Notes: generated by a model not told the origin, from the letters alone. 64,000 nucleotides of DNA from Prevotella melaninogenica (GCF_018128065.1 NZ_CP072360.1:1554501-1618500), one strand, 5' to 3'; positions 7,567 through 17,306 are shown, counted from the first letter of the stretch. Made by a program: numbers and translations.

Positions 7567-9596
7567 TTTAATGCATCAATAATATATTGGGGAACATGAA
7601 ACTCTTTTCTTTCTGCTTCTGGTTTCTCTAGGTTATCCATAAGTGTCACGTTTAGTTCCAGCGCATTACTGCCTTTTGAAACGGAGTTCAAATAACGCGA
7701 TGCAAGTAAGGCTTTTCTCTTTTCTTCATCCTCCCACCCCGATTGGTCTATTGATGACTTTATACGTGTATTAGCCTCACTGTTTCGCATTTTATCCATC
7801 ATCTTGTTCACATCCAGTTCTGTCATCATTGCTTTTATCTCGTCCCGATTGGACACAGAGTCAGTCAATAACAGTTCACAATTGGGATTCTCACGCATTA
7901 GGTCATACTCCAGCGTTTTTCCATACGTTACATCTTGCCTGTAGAACCTAATGTTAGGATGGACTACATATTGATCTACTTCTGTATCAGCATGATGCTT
8001 ATAGTCGTAGTTGTCTGTATCTATATTGTACTCATATGGGTAACAAACTTCATAATTTCTGTCATCTCCTTTCTTTTTTCGACAGGGGTCAATATCAGTC
8101 AAGCAGACAATCTTCTTGTTGATGGTATATGGATTTTTCGTATCAAATAACTTTAAAAAGTGGTTGAAATAGCGACCTCCCATATTCACCACTAGCACAT
8201 GCTCATCTGTAAGGTTCTTATTCAAATACCTGGCAAAGACTGGGAGCAGCAACTCCTCTGCAATGCCCTCGACAAAAATCAATCTGTTGGCAAAGAACAT
8301 ATCCGCTTTAGTTGCATCCAAAAATCTCTGAACATATTGCTTGGATACCATATCATTAGAGCTCTCTTCTTTATATATGGCACGTGGATAGCCAACATTG
8401 ATCTGTCCCAACGCAGGTGAGGTTAAGCAAATTAAGTCATCCAGTTTTACCGCAGAGGCAATTTGGGTAGAATGTGAGGTCATGAATATCTGACGTACAT
8501 GCCCATTCCAATTATTGTCCTGCAGAAACTTTAGGAACTTGTACTGCATGGCTGGATGCAAATGTGCTTCACATTCCTCTACAGCAAGGAATGAGAGTAC
8601 CTTGGCATTGCGTTTCATGTAGGCAATGTTTCCGTCTGCCTGCATCTTTGCAAGCAAAAGCGACATATATATAAGATTGTTATACCCTAGCCCATTATAT
8701 GTAGCAGGCACTTCTATACCAACAGCGTATCTGATAAACATTCTCAATACAGAGAACATCTCATTCTCTGTCACCGTTCCATCAAAATCTGGTTCGGCTC
8801 CATTAAATGTTGCGCCTGTATCAAGTGCGTACTTCAGAAATACGTTTTTCCCATCCTGTAACCTATTTTGTAAAGTTTGCATCAATGGCCTAGACTGTTG
8901 GACAAAATCATCTCTTAAGGCTTTTAATTGTTCCTTTATCTCATCCTCTGTCTTTGTGACATCATTCTTAACTGAGTAATCAATAAAGAAATTCAGTACA
9001 TCCCTAAGGAGCGGATTATAACCTGCGTATAGGTCATGACTGACATCGCGAATAGCATCAAGGAACTGGAAGTCAATCTGCCCCAACGTCTCATTGATGT
9101 TGATACCAGCAGCCTGATTACCTCCCGAGCGACTACTTTTATAGAGTCTGATGTAGTCTTGCTCTATAATCTTCCATATTTCTTTGGCTGTAATTGCGTT
9201 AGCAACATCTGCCTTATAGTTTTGCTCTTGGCTATCATCCAGTTTAAACTCGTATCTTAATTCAGCCTCTTCGCTTAATGCTGGGTCTGTCATCATATTG
9301 GCAAACAGCGCCATATCTGCAGAATATAAGTTTTCATCTGCACTTCTACGTAAGACAAGAGTTATTTTGATCCGTGGTGACTGCCGTTGAAGCTCTGCCA
9401 CATCTGTCTCATAAAATAAGTCACTGGTACCTATTCTATGACCATTACTATAGCCAAGCACTAACCCCATTGCACGGAGCAGGTTACTTTTACCGGTGTT
9501 ATTATGACCTATTATAACATTCACTCCTTCATGAAAAGGTATTAAAGCTTCCTTAAAGCTTCGGAAGTTTAATATATTAATCTCCTTGATATACAT
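7551..9596 (-). CDS. gajA: GajA-like OLD-family nuclease (ABC ATPase plus TOPRIM) of a Gabija system
   Basis: A 681-aa protein with an SMC/ABC-type ATPase head: FRSFKEALI, Walker A GHNNTGKSN at residues about 30-38, a long insertion, then EECEAHLHPAMQ (signature and D-loop region) and TSHSTQIAS (switch His). A TOPRIM nuclease follows, with FVEGIAEELLLPVF near residue 440 and CLTDIDPC. This is the overcoming-lysogenization-defect architecture. GajA nicks specific DNA when nucleotide levels fall during phage infection. The protein is longer than the reference GajA (about 580 aa), mainly in the insertion. Next gene upstream (198 bases away) is a broken membrane gene, so Gabija may be the last unit of the long minus-strand cargo. 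OLD-helicase pairs other than Gabija exist, hence not full certainty. Confidence 0.88.
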   Translation of the reverse strand: MYIKEINILNFRSFKEALIPFHEGVNVIIGHNNTGKSNLLRAMGLVLGYSNGHRIGTSDLFYETDVAELQRQSPRIKITLVLRRSADENLYSADMALFANMMTDPALSEEAELRYEFKLDDSQEQNYKADVANAITAKEIWKIIEQDYIRLYKSSRSGGNQAAGININETLGQIDFQFLDAIRDVSHDLYAGYNPLLRDVLNFFIDYSVKNDVTKTEDEIKEQLKALRDDFVQQSRPLMQTLQNRLQDGKNVFLKYALDTGATFNGAEPDFDGTVTENEMFSVLRMFIRYAVGIEVPATYNGLGYNNLIYMSLLLAKMQADGNIAYMKRNAKVLSFLAVEECEAHLHPAMQYKFLKFLQDNNWNGHVRQIFMTSHSTQIASAVKLDDLICLTSPALGQINVGYPRAIYKEESSNDMVSKQYVQRFLDATKADMFFANRLIFVEGIAEELLLPVFARYLNKNLTDEHVLVVNMGGRYFNHFLKLFDTKNPYTINKKIVCLTDIDPCRKKKGDDRNYEVCYPYEYNIDTDNYDYKHHADTEVDQYVVHPNIRFYRQDVTYGKTLEYDLMRENPNCELLLTDSVSNRDEIKAMMTELDVNKMMDKMRNSEANTRIKSSIDQSGWEDEEKRKALLASRYLNSVSKGSNALELNVTLMDNLEKPEAERKEFHVPQYIIDALKWLLS

Positions 9597-9793
9597 ACTA
9601 TATTTCGTCTATACTATCATCTAAAAATAGGTGTTCTGGTTTCAATACTATGCGATGTACCGCCTATGCTACTACTCATATAAAAAGATGTTTAACATGG
9701 CTACCTTCTGTCTCAGAGATAGTAGAACTTTGATATTCTAATGTAATGTGGGCAGACTTCAATAAGTCGTTTTCACCCTTTATTGCAAAAAAA

Positions 9794-10445
9794 CTATTGT
9801 AGTTTTACTTCGTCGTATTCACTTCCTACGTAATCAAAGAAGGACGAGAGCAGATATAAAGTTATCCAGAGGAAGTCCAATAGAAAATATATAGAAACAC
9901 CTCTGTATATTGATTTCACAATGAATGACGATATTTCCCATATTGTTTTCCATACATCTATATAGCTTGCTGAAATTATTTTTTCAACGAACTGGCATAT
10001 TTCATGAAATGGTATGCTAAGTAGTGATGCAGAAAGAAGTAAAATACAGAGTAAGGCCAACACTATAATATAAAATGAAAGTGTGGTTGCCTTTTATAAT
10101 AGTTTTTTAATCTTACTCCTATCGGCATTAGTTGGGCATTTACATCCTTTTTATAGGGACTAAAGTCTATCTTCTGGAACTTATCAATTAACATTAAATA
10201 AATGAGAAGAATAGACCAGCAAAAAGTGATAGAGCCGACACAACATATCCTGCAAAATCCTTACCAAAGCCATCTACTGTTGTAATTGAAACCACAACTG
10301 AAATCATTAGTATCCCCCATTGGATTTTGGTAAAATAATATCGTGGCTTGTTCTTTTCTATGTTTGACGTTGTGCTATTAACTTCTGCATATTGAAAAAG
10401 ATGTGCATCACTGACTAAACTTTTTAACGCTTCTCTAAAACTCAT
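9794..10445 (-). pseudogene. Broken four-helix membrane protein gene (two frameshifts)
   Basis: The first frame (10445-10194) gives 83 aa with two membrane helices (KIQWGILMISVVVSITTVDG, GYVVSALSLFAGLFF). Near 10208 the coding continues one frame back as LIYLMLIDKFQKIDFSPYKK, and near 10093 it shifts again into ATTLSFYIIVLALLCILLL and the second pair of helices, ending at 9794. Joined, it would be about 215 aa with four membrane segments and a soluble N-terminus. Both breaks look like loss of one base, the second in an aaaagg run. Its start overlaps the end of the 337-aa gene by 11 bases, so they form a pair. It could act as a membrane effector. Either the effector is dead here or the breaks are sequencing errors. 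Confidence 0.7.
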
Positions 10446-11448
10446 AAATATCTTGGTTTATATTTCGTTCAGCTTTAATTTCTTTTAAAAGTTTATGGCA
10501 ATATTCCTGTATGGCTTTGAAATCAGGAAGTCCTGTTTGCTCGTCTGAAGTAATTCCTTCATCCGAAAGATAAATGGTAGGTCTTATACTTTGAATATCC
10601 TTTGAGATATCATAATTAGCATTTCTCCCCTGCTCGTCAGCGGTATAGATTCGACCTTTACCTTCACCGAGGGTCTGTTGGTCAAGTGTCATTTTTGAAA
10701 CTTCTTGCATAATTTCTCTTGTTCCTTCTGAATTTATAGGCAGTTTTTGGTTGACAGGTCTTATACGAACTTCAACTTCAAATTCTTGTGCTGCCTCTGT
10801 CACTTTTTTGCGAAGACTTTCTGACAGTGGCAAAGGCGATGTAAAACTGAACATTCGTATAGCTGCAGATTTTTCATATTTTTCTTTGAGCCGTTTTGGA
10901 ACAAATGGTTCCACATCTACCTTAAAGTAATTATCACATCCTCCCAATAATTCTCTTATGAATTCATTTATAGGACCTTGAATACTTTCTTCTGTATAGG
11001 ATTGTGTTAGCAACACTGCATACTTGTCATTTAAGATAGGGTTCAAAAGTATGTAATACTTATCCAAGACTGCATAATTCGGTTTAATTTCAGTTTTACC
11101 TTCTTTTTTCTCTGTGTCTTGATACTCTCTTAATATACCATACTTACCTCCTTCAATAACACCATCTATCATCCAAGTATCTGAATATAGAGTCATTGGC
11201 AGCATATTACCATCGTCTATGCCAATGACTTTTTTACTTTTGTCATCTTTATGAAATTCGTCTTGTCCCACACCATTAATGAAAGAGGTAAAAAGATATT
11301 TCATTAGAGCCTTATCAGACATATCTGAGTTCTTCGCATATTTTTCTTTCAAAAAATCTCTAAAGGTTTTATTTTCATCTTGTTTTTTAGGCTTAAGACT
11401 AATTATGTAAACATTGAGTTTGGGGTTATGTGCCATATTTATTTTCAA
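10435..11448 (-). CDS. Unrecognised 337-aa protein paired with a membrane gene
   Basis: I cannot assign a family. The protein is soluble, lysine-rich and alpha/beta in pattern. It starts with a strand (NPKLNVYIISLKPKK), has a helical block (KALMKYLFTSFINGVGQDEF), a beta-rich middle (NYAVLDKYYILLNPILNDKYAVLLTQSYT) and ends with a helical tail. No nucleotide-binding, nuclease or HTH motif is visible. The overlap with the membrane gene downstream and its place between RhuM/DUF262 and Gabija suggest a two-gene sensor/effector defence unit. The second Met (MAHNPKLN, 4 codons later) could equally be the start. The function is inference from context only. Confidence 0.6.
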   Translation of the reverse strand: MKINMAHNPKLNVYIISLKPKKQDENKTFRDFLKEKYAKNSDMSDKALMKYLFTSFINGVGQDEFHKDDKSKKVIGIDDGNMLPMTLYSDTWMIDGVIEGGKYGILREYQDTEKKEGKTEIKPNYAVLDKYYILLNPILNDKYAVLLTQSYTEESIQGPINEFIRELLGGCDNYFKVDVEPFVPKRLKEKYEKSAAIRMFSFTSPLPLSESLRKKVTEAAQEFEVEVRIRPVNQKLPINSEGTREIMQEVSKMTLDQQTLGEGKGRIYTADEQGRNANYDISKDIQSIRPTIYLSDEGITSDEQTGLPDFKAIQEYCHKLLKEIKAERNINQDIYEF

Positions 11449-11543
11449 TTACTTCTCGTCAGAGCACGTGTTTAATGTTTTAAAATCAAAAACTTCATTA
11501 TCAAGAAAAAGCTACATCATAATAGTTTTCAAATGAAAGAATA

Positions 11544-12557
11544 TTATTCTTTTAGAAGAGGATTCTGTCCTCCTTTGGGAAGTCGCTTTACCATTTTGTC
11601 GAAGTCGCTTTCAAGTTGAGCCATTTCTCTTTGTCGGTATATATTGAATTCTCGCTCGGCTTTTTCTATTGCTTCTTGATGCGATACACTTCCTTTGCCT
11701 TCCAACAGTTTGCGTTGCAGGGCTATGATTTGGTTGTCAAGAGCTGAAATCCAGTCTGCCATACGCATGGGACGTTCTTCAAGGGCTTGGAACTCGGCAA
11801 AGTCTAAAAATTGCGACACAAATAGGTTGAGCCGTTGCAGTTCTTTTTCGGTGAGGTAATTCTTAGCTATCTTTACATCATCCTTAGTAATATAGTTGCC
11901 TTTGAAATTGGTCATGCCAACGAGAGGTTTTTCACTATCCACACGGTCGTAGATAATTTCTGCAGCCGTGTGTTCGTGTACGGCATAGTGGAGTTTATTC
12001 TGCACAGTAGCGAAGAATGTGCGGGTGAGATCAGTGCGCGGGTCATAATCCACAGACGTGGCGTAGATGTCTGTTACCTGCTGATAAAAGTTGCGCTCCG
12101 AAGCCCGAATATCCCGAATGCGCTGCAGTAATTCTCTGAAATAGCGGTTGCCACCTTGTTTGAGTCGGTCATCATCCATTGTAAAGCCTTTTTGGATATA
12201 CTCGTGTAGTCTTTCAGTAGCCCAACGACGGAAGCGAGTTGCTATCTGAGATTGCACACGATAACCAAGAGCGATAATCATATCAAGATTATAGTGGTCA
12301 ATATTGCGCTGGACATTGCGACTTCCTTCTTGCCGAACTAACAAGTATTTCTTGTGAGTTGACTCATCTGTCAATTCATTGTTAGCATAGATGTTCTTGA
12401 TATGTAGGGCTATATTCTGTTGCGTAGTATCGTAAATCTCTGCTAACTGCCCTTGAGTGATCCACACATCCTCGTCTGCAAAGCGCACGTTTATCTTTAC
12501 CAAGCCGTTATCGTCTTGGTAGATGATGAGATGATTATCATTCTTTCCTTTTGTCAT
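11544..12557 (-). CDS. RhuM-family protein
   Basis: About 337 aa matching the Virulence_RhuM family: FADEDVWITQGQLAEIYDTTQQNIALHIKNIY, a DNA-binding-like start shared with phage regulators, then GSRNVQRNIDHYNLDMIIALGYRVQS and FRRWATERLHEYI, followed by a helical C-terminal domain. I prefer the ATG at 12557 (MTKGKNDNHL) because relatives begin there; an upstream ATG at 12602 overlaps the DUF262 gene. RhuM genes are common in restriction loci, often inside type I RM or DUF262 clusters, but their biochemical role is not established. Here it is fourth in the XRE-DUF262-DUF262-RhuM operon, which suggests an accessory or fail-safe part of that system. Confidence 0.85.
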   Translation of the reverse strand: MTKGKNDNHLIIYQDDNGLVKINVRFADEDVWITQGQLAEIYDTTQQNIALHIKNIYANNELTDESTHKKYLLVRQEGSRNVQRNIDHYNLDMIIALGYRVQSQIATRFRRWATERLHEYIQKGFTMDDDRLKQGGNRYFRELLQRIRDIRASERNFYQQVTDIYATSVDYDPRTDLTRTFFATVQNKLHYAVHEHTAAEIIYDRVDSEKPLVGMTNFKGNYITKDDVKIAKNYLTEKELQRLNLFVSQFLDFAEFQALEERPMRMADWISALDNQIIALQRKLLEGKGSVSHQEAIEKAEREFNIYRQREMAQLESDFDKMVKRLPKGGQNPLLKE

Positions 12558-12582
12558 TACTACTTTATATAGAGCCTTTTTT

Positions 12583-15069
12583 CTACTCCGTGACAACTTC
12601 AAATATATCTTCTATTGTCGCAGATAAATCTTTAACTGTCTTCTTTTTCTTAAAGTGAACCAAAGATGGAATCTGTACCCATCTTTCATCGCCATCAATG
12701 AAACTGCAATCCTCCAACAATCCAAACAGTTCTTTTGCGTATTTCTTTGCTCTGCATTCAAACTGTATTTTCAGTTCATGGTACTGACAGAATCCTATCC
12801 ATAATATACAATGCGCTCTATCTTGTTTGAGCCAGATTTCATTGCCGAAACTATCACCATACTGTTTGTACATATCGAGTTGATTTAGATCGTGATAATC
12901 AAAGCCATAATTATTAGCTATAGTATTTGCTATTTTCGCTCTTTCTGTATCAAGTGCCACTTTTGCATATTGCTTTCTTGGGACTGCAAACATGATATGA
13001 CCTTCATACCAATATATTCTAAGTACAGCCTTTCCACTTGCTTCTTCAGTAGCAATCCAGTCATATAGTTTGATATCGTGACGAATCCTGTTCACAGCCA
13101 TATTGCAGTACTCAATCTCCACATCTGATGTACCAGGCCAGGATGTAAAATTTTCAGCATTATCTATGTATTCAGAAAGTCCTTTCTTAACGGTTTCAAC
13201 ATTATCACTCTCCAGAACATTTGTTAGCATTTTCCTTACACTATTGTTCGATGCTAAAATATTCTTTAAGTACTTATTGGTTTCAGCTCGTTCTGTTATA
13301 AAGCGATTTCTTATGTCATCCCATGTAACAAACTGACTTGCAATAGCACGAATCAGTAAATGGTCTTGACGATATGCTGGTGAAATTCCAGATTCATCAA
13401 ACATATCTTTTGCAAGAGACAAACTATGTTGGTAATCTGACAAAGACATACCTTCTTTATAGAAGAACATTACCATACCTCTAAAGTATGGGTGTTTTTC
13501 TGCATCTTCAAAGATAGGGAGCCATTCGTCATTTTCTGCTATACGGGAAGCTTTCAACACCTCTTCAAGTAAAGCTCTATTTTCCCTCTCGTCAGTATTG
13601 TCTTCTTTCCACAGGGATAGGGCATAGTAGAATGAATCTCCATCAGACAATCTTTTGGCTATGCTGTGAATAATAGCTGAGAATTTCCTAATTAATGATG
13701 AAACAGGAGTAAGGCTGTCAATATTTGTGTTCTCGACAACATTCCATACAATTCGCATCCACTGTTTGAAAGCTTCAGTATCAAATGACTTAAATGCTTC
13801 AATAAACTCAATGACAGCACCAAACGTAATAAGTTTAATGTGGGTCATCTTGGTATTAATATTGCTATAGAAATCATCACCTTCCAATGATGGCTTTTCC
13901 CATGTAGGAACCAGCATTTCGTATATAGCCTTTTTGGAATCTTTGAAATCATACTGATAGAAAGTATCAAGCACTTTATCTAATGTCAACACATATTCTG
14001 GATGATTTGTTAGAATCGACTTAAATTCTTGGAATCCAAGATATTCGTTAGCCTCGGTTCGACTCTCTGCATCTGTATAAATCTTCCTCAATGTGGAATC
14101 CTGTCGTATATCCCTGTCATTGACAATATCTTTTGTAGAGATAATGTATTTGCATGCAAAGAATCGTGAGAAGAAGCTCATATAAGAAGCATCAAAGTTC
14201 TCAAATCCTTTCCTCCAGAATATGTCAATCCATTTAGCGTCCAGTTTGACCGAGAAATTGAAATGGAACTCAACCTGCTCTTCACTGTCTTTACAGTAAA
14301 GAGGGACCTGTTCCTTGAATGGTGGATAATCAATTCCGCCAATATAATTTGTCAAGTCAGCCTTAAAATTCTCAAATGGACTTAGTTGTAAACCACGGGC
14401 ATTCATCTTAATATACAACTCCTCAGACAGATTGAAGAAGCCCAAAGACTTCACATAGAACTGGATATTTGCCAATTTTGTGTAAAGAGCTTTATTGTCT
14501 TGATTGATATAGCGTTCATGTATAGCATCGAGCATAGTCAGCATAGCAGTTATAGTGCTATCTCTATCAAATGACTTGAAATACCATTTTGCTTGTCTGA
14601 TCACTTTCGATGGTGTCTGGCCAGACAAATCAATACGATAGGAGGCAAGCTTATGGCAAAATACCGTTGAAGTAGAACGTGTTTCATAGACAAAGCGATG
14701 CAGTGCATCACGTATTACCTTATTTTCCTCCTCGTCTTCTGTCAGTTCACAATTGGTTATATACCAATAAACGAGGAACAAGGTGGTCATTCGCTGCTGA
14801 CCATCCAGTAGTTCCATCACATATTCGTCATTAGATGGGCGAACAATGCCATAGATGAAATTGAAGTCAAATATCTCATCTGTCTTAAAATTCTCAAACA
14901 TTTCATTCAATAAGGTGTTGCGAATATAAGTACATATTCCGTCCAGTCTTCCTTGTGCATAAGGGCGTTGTATCTTGGGAATGATAATTTGACTGACTTT
15001 AACCTTCATATCTTTGTTAAGGTCAAGCTCTTTCCTATATATATCTATAAATGTATATCTCTCATTCAT
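12583..15069 (-). CDS. DUF262 (GmrSD-like) protein without an obvious HNH domain
   Basis: An 828-aa protein with a DUF262 N-terminus: a substrate-loop-like IPKIQRPYAQGR, and DGQQRMTTLFLVYW with the DGQQR motif near residue 87. DUF262 is a ParB/Srx-like fold that uses nucleotide hydrolysis to control nuclease activity in type IV restriction (GmrS part) and in phosphorothioate-sensing SspE. The long helical remainder has no clear HNH (DUF1524) motif, unlike its upstream partner, so it may be the sensing subunit of a two-protein complex. Its ATG overlaps the upstream stop by 4 bases (15066-15069), showing translational coupling. Family is clear; division of labour is inference. Confidence 0.82.
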   Translation of the reverse strand: MNERYTFIDIYRKELDLNKDMKVKVSQIIIPKIQRPYAQGRLDGICTYIRNTLLNEMFENFKTDEIFDFNFIYGIVRPSNDEYVMELLDGQQRMTTLFLVYWYITNCELTEDEEENKVIRDALHRFVYETRSTSTVFCHKLASYRIDLSGQTPSKVIRQAKWYFKSFDRDSTITAMLTMLDAIHERYINQDNKALYTKLANIQFYVKSLGFFNLSEELYIKMNARGLQLSPFENFKADLTNYIGGIDYPPFKEQVPLYCKDSEEQVEFHFNFSVKLDAKWIDIFWRKGFENFDASYMSFFSRFFACKYIISTKDIVNDRDIRQDSTLRKIYTDAESRTEANEYLGFQEFKSILTNHPEYVLTLDKVLDTFYQYDFKDSKKAIYEMLVPTWEKPSLEGDDFYSNINTKMTHIKLITFGAVIEFIEAFKSFDTEAFKQWMRIVWNVVENTNIDSLTPVSSLIRKFSAIIHSIAKRLSDGDSFYYALSLWKEDNTDERENRALLEEVLKASRIAENDEWLPIFEDAEKHPYFRGMVMFFYKEGMSLSDYQHSLSLAKDMFDESGISPAYRQDHLLIRAIASQFVTWDDIRNRFITERAETNKYLKNILASNNSVRKMLTNVLESDNVETVKKGLSEYIDNAENFTSWPGTSDVEIEYCNMAVNRIRHDIKLYDWIATEEASGKAVLRIYWYEGHIMFAVPRKQYAKVALDTERAKIANTIANNYGFDYHDLNQLDMYKQYGDSFGNEIWLKQDRAHCILWIGFCQYHELKIQFECRAKKYAKELFGLLEDCSFIDGDERWVQIPSLVHFKKKKTVKDLSATIEDIFEVVTE

Positions 15070-17051
15070 TGATCGTTCTCCTCATTGCTTATATAGTTTA
15101 TAATAACATCATAAACATATCTGTGATACGCATTCATATCTTCTTCTGTCCAAAGAGAATGATTGGTTCCCTTTTGGTCAAAGAACTTTGCAAAGATGTA
15201 TTGTGTAGCAATAGGAACAAATACACCTTGTTTGATACGCTCTATGATAATATGGCGTTTGGTACAGAAAAGACTATTTCCATACATTCTGTTGGTAGTT
15301 GCATCAAGAAGGGTTAAGTTTCCGATGGAGTTTTTAATTTCTTCATCAGCTTCAACCTCCTTGGCATTCTTCTTCAATATGTCAATAACTATATCATAAC
15401 CTTTTTCTTCCAGATTTTGCTGAATCTGCTTACGCTCTTCTTGGGACAGTTCTTCAGAGCGGTATTCCATTGCAGTCTTGATCCACTCAATCTTGTCTTC
15501 CTCCCTTTTTAGTGCATTAGTATGGAAAGAGTCAATATGTTCAATATCCCAGTTCTGCGCACTGAGTACGTCAAATGGGAACTTATATACATCTGAGTCA
15601 GATTCGAGCTTTTGGTTTTGCTCATTCAGAAGGTGAATATTCAAAGTCAACAGTAGTTTGTAGATGTTGTCATGCTCCTTATAAGTATTAAGGATAAGCT
15701 TCTTGTCTTTGTCTACCTTGATACCGCGAAGATGGTAAGATATGCGCTTTTTCAAATAACGTTCAAAGTCAGCTCTACTTGACAGTTCGGGCATGTAGTC
15801 GAAATGGAGGACCAATCGACACAAATCTTCACCACACTGGCTTAACAAGCCAATGAAATTGTAGGTGGATGGGGAAGAGAACCAGTCATCGAGTGTGCGG
15901 AACAGTTCCATGACCTCGTTCCATGCTTCTGCAACTTCAAGTTGCAAGTCCTCACCAATCTTCCCCTCAAATCGATTATAGTAGAAACGGAAGATCTCAC
16001 TCTGTCTGGTGTCCATCAACTTCTCGTCAACAACCTTCAAAATGTTGTCCCATTCCTCTTCTGGCACTTCTTTCAATACATTCTTCTTGTATATCAAATT
16101 AAAGAGGAAGTCTATTCGGTTAGGCAGATCAAAGCCTTTCTTTTGAAGGAAGTACCAGAAATTGTTGGCATGGAGTGTATTCTCTATAAACTCCCATTCC
16201 AGAGCCAGTTCAGACTGTTTGATATACTTGTCGCCAGCGGTAAAATTCTTTTTTAACAGGAACAAGCCTTTGATAAGTTCAGCATCAGTTAACCTAATCT
16301 TGCCTGTATTTATCTTTTGGAACTCCTTAATGTTATTCTTTTCCTTGCTCTCAGCTATTTCATACCATAACACTTGTACAGAACCTCCTTTAGTGTCGCT
16401 CATTCCATTGAGCAACTTAAAGAAAGAGGTTCGAATATTGTCAAGACTTCCTCCCAATTGATAGCGGATATTGATTGCCTTTCCGTCCGTCTTTATCCAC
16501 TCAGAAATATACTTGAAAGCATTTGCCATGTGGAAAAAATCTACGTTTTCCTTGAAATCATCTTCGCTACTATCCTTAATTGTTCTCATGGACATGCTTT
16601 CAAGGAATTTAGCAGAACCGTCACGAGTAGCATAGCAAATATGATACAATTCCTTACCGTCCTCTTCTTCTTTCAGCGTTTCTGCATCCCATCCCTTCTG
16701 ATCCATAAGGTATTTGTACAGAAGGTATATGGTGGTTAATCGCTGTTGCCCATCGATGATCTCCCAGACTCCACGTTCTTTGATGTCGTCGTTGTATTTA
16801 TCCTTAAAAATGAATTTCAACTTTTCTTTGTCAGTAATTGAACGTGCAATAATTGGCTGAAGACAATAGAACTGGTCTTGCTTCTTTTCTTTCCCTTCAT
16901 TTGCAAAGTCATTTGTGAAACATAGAAGGTCTCGGAGTAAATCTCCAACTTGCTTCACAGTCCAACGATAACCTCTTTGATAGGAAGGGATATAGAAGTA
17001 TCTTCCATCAAGGAGCTCGCCTATTGCATATTGATATATAGAGTTGTCCAT
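15066..17051 (-). CDS. DUF262-DUF1524 (GmrSD-type) restriction endonuclease-like protein
   Basis: A 661-aa protein. DUF262 domain: IPSYQRGYRWTVKQV near residue 20 and IIDGQQRLTTIYLLYKYL with DGQQR near 99. C-terminal DUF1524 HNH nuclease: DIEHIDSFHTN near 501, IGNLTLLDATTNRMYGNSLF near 575 and a following KR. This is the domain order of GmrSD/type IV enzymes, which cut modified phage DNA. It follows a 67-aa XRE regulator by 22 bases and is coupled to a second DUF262 gene. Two DUF262 proteins in one operon with RhuM is not an arrangement I can name as a described system. Confidence 0.87.
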   Translation of the reverse strand: MDNSIYQYAIGELLDGRYFYIPSYQRGYRWTVKQVGDLLRDLLCFTNDFANEGKEKKQDQFYCLQPIIARSITDKEKLKFIFKDKYNDDIKERGVWEIIDGQQRLTTIYLLYKYLMDQKGWDAETLKEEEDGKELYHICYATRDGSAKFLESMSMRTIKDSSEDDFKENVDFFHMANAFKYISEWIKTDGKAINIRYQLGGSLDNIRTSFFKLLNGMSDTKGGSVQVLWYEIAESKEKNNIKEFQKINTGKIRLTDAELIKGLFLLKKNFTAGDKYIKQSELALEWEFIENTLHANNFWYFLQKKGFDLPNRIDFLFNLIYKKNVLKEVPEEEWDNILKVVDEKLMDTRQSEIFRFYYNRFEGKIGEDLQLEVAEAWNEVMELFRTLDDWFSSPSTYNFIGLLSQCGEDLCRLVLHFDYMPELSSRADFERYLKKRISYHLRGIKVDKDKKLILNTYKEHDNIYKLLLTLNIHLLNEQNQKLESDSDVYKFPFDVLSAQNWDIEHIDSFHTNALKREEDKIEWIKTAMEYRSEELSQEERKQIQQNLEEKGYDIVIDILKKNAKEVEADEEIKNSIGNLTLLDATTNRMYGNSLFCTKRHIIIERIKQGVFVPIATQYIFAKFFDQKGTNHSLWTEEDMNAYHRYVYDVIINYISNEENDQ

Positions 17052-17073
17052 ATTGTTTATTTAGCTTGTTTGA

Positions 17074-17277
17074 CTATATCACTAACTCTTTAGGAGATAC
17101 ACCGAGCAAATCTGCTACCTTGAAGATGGTGACAAGATTAGGTTGCTTGCGATTACAAACGTAGGCGTTGGTGATGCTGAAACTCATACCCAACTCTTTG
17201 GCAAGCCACGTTTGGGTGATACCTCGCTTCTTCAAATGTTCCTTGATAAGGTTGCTATGCTCTTTTTTCTGTCCCAT
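17074..17277 (-). CDS. XRE-family HTH regulator
   Basis: A 67-aa single-domain Cro/C1-type protein: LIKEHLKKRGITQTWLAKELGMSFSITNAYVCNRKQPNLVTIFKVADLLGVSPKEL covers all five helices, with TQTWLAKELGMSFSITNAYV the recognition helix-turn-helix. It resembles control (C) proteins of restriction-modification loci, which delay nuclease expression on entry to a new host. It is first in the operon with the two DUF262 genes, 22 bases upstream of the first, and a TAnnTTTG box lies 30 bases before its ATG. Autoregulation is likely but not shown by an operator that I can define. Confidence 0.88.
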   Translation of the reverse strand: MGQKKEHSNLIKEHLKKRGITQTWLAKELGMSFSITNAYVCNRKQPNLVTIFKVADLLGVSPKELVI

Positions 17278-17306
17278 CGGATGATAGTTTATCTTGATAT
17301 TGACTA

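Noticed and set aside
5890..9596. PARIS or retron-associated OLD system
   Set aside because: ATPase and TOPRIM are in one chain and the partner is a UvrD-like helicase, with no reverse transcriptase or ncRNA nearby; this fits Gabija best.
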